From the NCBI GenBank assembly GCA_006739055.1, contig AP019702.1, positions 3,187,388 to 3,251,387 of the forward strand: a stretch of 64,000 nucleotides of DNA, read 5' to 3'. Position numbers and translations under genes: made by a program. Positions 61,614-64,000 of this stretch are shown here, piece after piece. Positions within the stretch are counted from its first letter, which is position 1. Every line of letters starts with the position of its first letter. The notes under the pieces are model-generated. The model was not told the DNA's origin. It ran no database searches and worked only from the letters and a program-made list of their open reading frames with translations. Source of the DNA: Allostella vacuolata. GTDB lineage: Bacteria > Pseudomonadota > Alphaproteobacteria > ATCC43930 > Allostellaceae.

Positions 61614-62084
61614 CTACGATAGCGGGAACCGCCGGGCCAGGGACTTGCGCATGTAGACCCGCGGCCGCCCGCCGACGGTGCGGCGGTCGAATTCGACATA
61701 GCCGAGCCGGCGATAGATCGCCTGGTTCTCGGTCATCATCTGGTGGGTGTAGAGGCGCAGTTCCGTCAGGCCGGCGGCCAGCGCCTCGTCCTCCGCCAGC
61801 TGCATCAGCTGGCGGCCGAGGCCGGTGCCCTGCAGGCCCGGATCGACCGCCACGTTCTCGACCATCACATGGTCGCGCGCCTCGTCGAGCAGCAGGAGGC
61901 CGACGATGCGCCAGTCGCGCTCCACCACGAAGCCGCGCATGGCGCCGATCGCCTCGGCATAGTCCACCGTCATCGGGTAGGGCTTCTGGCCGATGCGGGC
62001 GACATAGTGGCCATAGGCACGGTCCACCAGGGCCGCCACCCGCGTCGCGTCGGCCACCATGGCCCGACGCAGGCCGGCGATCAT
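61614..62084 (-). CDS. GNAT family N-acetyltransferase
   Basis: 156 residues from ATG 62084, which overlaps the stop of the upstream acetyltransferase gene (ATGA). The acetyl-CoA pyrophosphate loop is LQGTGLGRQLMQLAEDEAL, preceded by the beta-4 strand MVENVAVDPG. The C-terminal YRRLGYVEFDRRTV is also typical. Acetyl acceptor unknown. Likely translated together with its neighbour. Confidence 0.88.
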   Translation of the reverse strand: MIAGLRRAMVADATRVAALVDRAYGHYVARIGQKPYPMTVDYAEAIGAMRGFVVERDWRIVGLLLLDEARDHVMVENVAVDPGLQGTGLGRQLMQLAEDEALAAGLTELRLYTHQMMTENQAIYRRLGYVEFDRRTVGGRPRVYMRKSLARRFPLS

Positions 62085-62638
62085 GGCTCGGCGAAGGCCA
62101 GGCCGGCGCCGGACAGCCGGCAGGGCGGAACGAAGGCCGGCTCGGGCTCGACGCGCTGGATCATGCCATGTACCCCCTGCAAGGAGCCTGCCACCAGCTC
62201 CCGGGCGAGGAAGCGGTGCGCCTCGACCGGCCCCGGCAGCGCCAGGTTCTCCGCCATGGCCCGGGTGAAGCCGAAGGGCTCATAATAGCCGGGATCGCCG
62301 ACCAGCACGACGATGCGATGGCCCTCTTCGGCCGCCGCCGCCAGACCGTGGCGCATCAGCGCCTTGCCGAAGCCCAGCCCCTGCAACGCCGGGTCGACCG
62401 CCAGCGGGCCGAGCAGGATCGCCGGCACCCGGTCCCAGCCGATGGCGATCGGCCAGAAGCGCAGCGTGGCGGCGACGCCGCCGCCCGGCAGGACGTTGAC
62501 GAAGGAGAGGGATGGGATCGGCGGCACCCCGTCGCGCAGCCGGTAGGCGGTCTTGCGCTCGCGGCCCGGCGCGAAGCTCCGGTCCAGGATGTCGTCCACT
62601 GCGGCCGCGTCGTGCGGCACTTCGAGCCGGATGGTCAT
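62081..62638 (-). CDS. GNAT family N-acetyltransferase (YhbS-like)
   Basis: 185 residues from ATG 62638. The N-terminal DDILDRSFAPGRERKTAYRLR and ILLGPLAVDPALQGLGFGKALMRHGL (acetyl-CoA loop QGLGFGKAL) are characteristic of YhbS-type GNATs, followed by GDPGYYEPFGFTRA. It overlaps the second GNAT gene by 4 nt. Substrate unknown. A hairpin GCACCGGG-N6-CCCGGTGC (62666-62687) lies 28 nt before its start and could be a regulatory site. Confidence 0.88.
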   Translation of the reverse strand: MTIRLEVPHDAAAVDDILDRSFAPGRERKTAYRLRDGVPPIPSLSFVNVLPGGGVAATLRFWPIAIGWDRVPAILLGPLAVDPALQGLGFGKALMRHGLAAAAEEGHRIVVLVGDPGYYEPFGFTRAMAENLALPGPVEAHRFLARELVAGSLQGVHGMIQRVEPEPAFVPPCRLSGAGLAFAEP

Positions 62639-62994
62639 GGTCGTCCTCGTGATCGCTGTCGTCTGGCACCGGGAGGCGGCCCGGTGCGGCGATCGGAGGA
62701 CGGCGGGCTAGGATGCCTGGAGCCGTTCCCGGACGCGCACGCGGACCACCGCCCTCTGGGGGAGGAGGCGGGTCGCATTTCGTCGGAGTCGTCGGCTGAA
62801 CAAGGCGTCGTGCCCTTCCGGGGTGGCGAGGGGCGTGCAGATAACACCGCCCCCGGTCGGATTCAAGATGCGCGTTCCGGCTTTCGCCTTGCGGGAGAAT
62901 CCGGGTCGGCTACCATGGGTCGACCTGTCCGATCGGTGCCGCCCGGACGCGGCGCCCAACCAACATCACCAAGACATCCACTGGGAGGATGACC
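62639..62994. other. 356-nt non-coding region between divergent genes
   Basis: No convincing gene. Contents are the 8-bp hairpin near the GNAT start (62666-62687) and a purine-rich GGGGGAGGAGG stretch near 62759. Between about 62870 and 62994 lies the likely promoter and ribosome site (GGGAGG 6 nt before ATG 62995) of the dehydratase gene. A short minus-strand reading frame at 62708-62959 has no recognisable protein features. Confidence 0.6.
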
Positions 62995-64000
62995 ATGACG
63001 GAACGCCCGAAGCTGCGCAGCGGCGAGTGGTTCGGCAAGCAGGATCGCGACGGCTTCGTGCACCGGAGCTGGATGAAGAACCAGGGCCTGCCGCAGCACC
63101 TGTTCGACGGGCGCCCGGTGATCGGCATCTGCAACACCTGGTCCGAGCTCACCCCCTGCAACGCCCATTTCCGCAAGATCGCCGAACATGTGAAGCGCGG
63201 CGTCTACGAGATGGGCGGCTTCCCGCTCGAGTTCCCGGTCATGTCGCTGGGCGAGACGCTGATGCGTCCCACCACCATGCTGTTCCGCAACCTGGTCAGC
63301 ATGGACGTGGAGGAATCGATCCGCGCCAACCCGCTGGACGGGGTGATCCTGCTGGTCGGCTGCGACAAGACCACCCCTGCCCTCTTGATGGGTGCCGCCA
63401 GCTGCGACCTGCCGACGCTGGCCATCTCCGGCGGGCCGATGCTGAACGGGCGCTTCCGCGACGAGCAGATCGGGTCCGGCACCCACGTCTGGAAGTTCGG
63501 CGAGATGGTGCGCGCGGGCGAGATGTCGCTCGGCGACTTCATGGATGCCGAGGCCTGCATGTCGCGCTCGGCCGGCCACTGCATGGTGATGGGCACCGCC
63601 TCCACCATGGCCTCGATGGTCGAATCGCTGGGCATGGGCCTGCCGTCCAACGCCGCCATCCCGGCCGTCGATTCGCGCCGCTACGTGCTGGCCCACATGG
63701 CCGGACGGCGCATCGTCGAGATGGTGCGCGAGGATCTGCGCATGTCGAAGATCCTGACCCGCGAGGCGTTCGAGAACGCGATCCGCGTCAACGGCGCGAT
63801 CGGCGGGTCGACCAACGCCGTCGTCCACCTGCTGGCGCTCGCCGGCCGCATGGGGATCGAGGTCTCGCTGGAGGACTGGGACCGGCTCGGCTGCGACGTG
63901 CCCTGCCTCGTCAACCTGATGCCGTCGGGCAAGTACCTGATGGAGGACTTCTTCTATGCGGGCGGCCTGCCCGCCGTGATCCGGGCGCTGGGCGACCGCA
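62995..64000 (+). CDS. IlvD/Edd family dehydratase, L-arabinonate dehydratase type (5' part)
   Basis: 335 codons from ATG 62995 (TGGGAGGATGACC upstream) to the window edge. The N-terminus RSGEWFGKQDRDGFVHRSWMK is typical of sugar-acid dehydratases in this family. The three predicted [2Fe-2S] cysteines are C55 (SELTPCN), C123 (VGCDKTTP) and C196 (AGHC). Their spacing equals that of C59, C127 and C200 in Rhizobium L-arabinonate dehydratase. Also present is NGAIGGSTNAVVHLLAL. It removes water from a sugar acid to give a 2-keto-3-deoxy acid. The C-terminal swivel domain is outside the window. Dihydroxyacid dehydratase IlvD is less likely. Confidence 0.92.
   Translation, partial: MTERPKLRSGEWFGKQDRDGFVHRSWMKNQGLPQHLFDGRPVIGICNTWSELTPCNAHFRKIAEHVKRGVYEMGGFPLEFPVMSLGETLMRPTTMLFRNLVSMDVEESIRANPLDGVILLVGCDKTTPALLMGAASCDLPTLAISGGPMLNGRFRDEQIGSGTHVWKFGEMVRAGEMSLGDFMDAEACMSRSAGHCMVMGTASTMASMVESLGMGLPSNAAIPAVDSRRYVLAHMAGRRIVEMVREDLRMSKILTREAFENAIRVNGAIGGSTNAVVHLLALAGRMGIEVSLEDWDRLGCDVPCLVNLMPSGKYLMEDFFYAGGLPAVIRALGDR

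Noticed and set aside
62708-62959. Small minus-strand frame upstream of the dehydratase
   Set aside because: Arg/Pro/Leu-rich product without motif or ribosome site, and it overlaps the likely promoter of the dehydratase gene.

Overview
This is a very GC-rich chromosomal window from what looks like an alphaproteobacterium, probably Rhodospirillales-like. That placement is an inference from base composition, a glnB-glnA pair behind a sigma-54-type promoter, ATGA/GTGA-overlapped operons, and many ABC, TRAP and TTT solute-uptake genes typical of metabolically versatile soil or water species. I cannot name the genus. There is no phage, IS element, CRISPR array or rRNA. One tRNA (His, GTG) is present.

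Layout. 1-4.75 kb: polyamine-type ABC transporter (binding protein C-terminus, two permeases) with an AbgB-like amidohydrolase and a Cys-His-Glu guanidine-modifying enzyme. 4.76-5.85 kb: DUF433/PIN toxin-antitoxin pair preceded by a perfect 16-bp inverted repeat. 5.9-9.05 kb: glycine-zipper lipoprotein, M20 peptidase, tRNA-His, aminotransferase. 9.1-11.1 kb: sigma-54 promoter, glnB, glnA, terminator. 11.1-18.9 kb: HAD phosphatase, flavin monooxygenase plus thioesterase, parE, fluoride channel, alpha/beta hydrolase, DEAD-box helicase, stand-alone AsnC-type sensor domain. 18.96-23.5 kb: a five-gene branched-chain-amino-acid-type ABC transporter. 23.6-30 kb: two exported enzymes, a histone-H1-like Lys/Ala protein, an iron alcohol dehydrogenase, a thiolase and a TAXI-type binding protein. 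30-35.1 kb: TusA, a small membrane protein, and a divergent three-subunit molybdenum enzyme that best fits the cytoplasmic sulfite dehydrogenase SoeABC.

35.3-46.8 kb is the most striking part. Two giant, adjacent RTX (calcium-binding nonapeptide) proteins of about 1,800-1,900 residues share a recurrent non-RTX module of about 145 residues (eight copies in total) and nearly identical C-terminal ends. They carry recent internal duplications. The second gene is broken by a frameshift at a run of seven C just before its conserved C-terminal secretion region. No type I secretion genes are in the window.

46.8-60.6 kb looks like one catabolic neighbourhood on two strands. On the minus strand are a Liv-type transporter with a fused LivH-LivM permease, a FAD amino-acid dehydrogenase and a carbamoylase/allantoate-hydrolase-type enzyme. 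On the plus strand are two tandem M20 deacylases, an acetylpolyamine deacetylase-like protein, a two-subunit CoA-transferase-fold enzyme and a class III CoA-transferase. Together they suggest uptake of an amide-linked nitrogen compound, its hydrolysis, and CoA activation of the acyl part (inference). The window closes with a Bug/TctC binding protein, two overlapping GNAT acetyltransferases and the start of an IlvD/Edd-family dehydratase of the L-arabinonate-dehydratase type.
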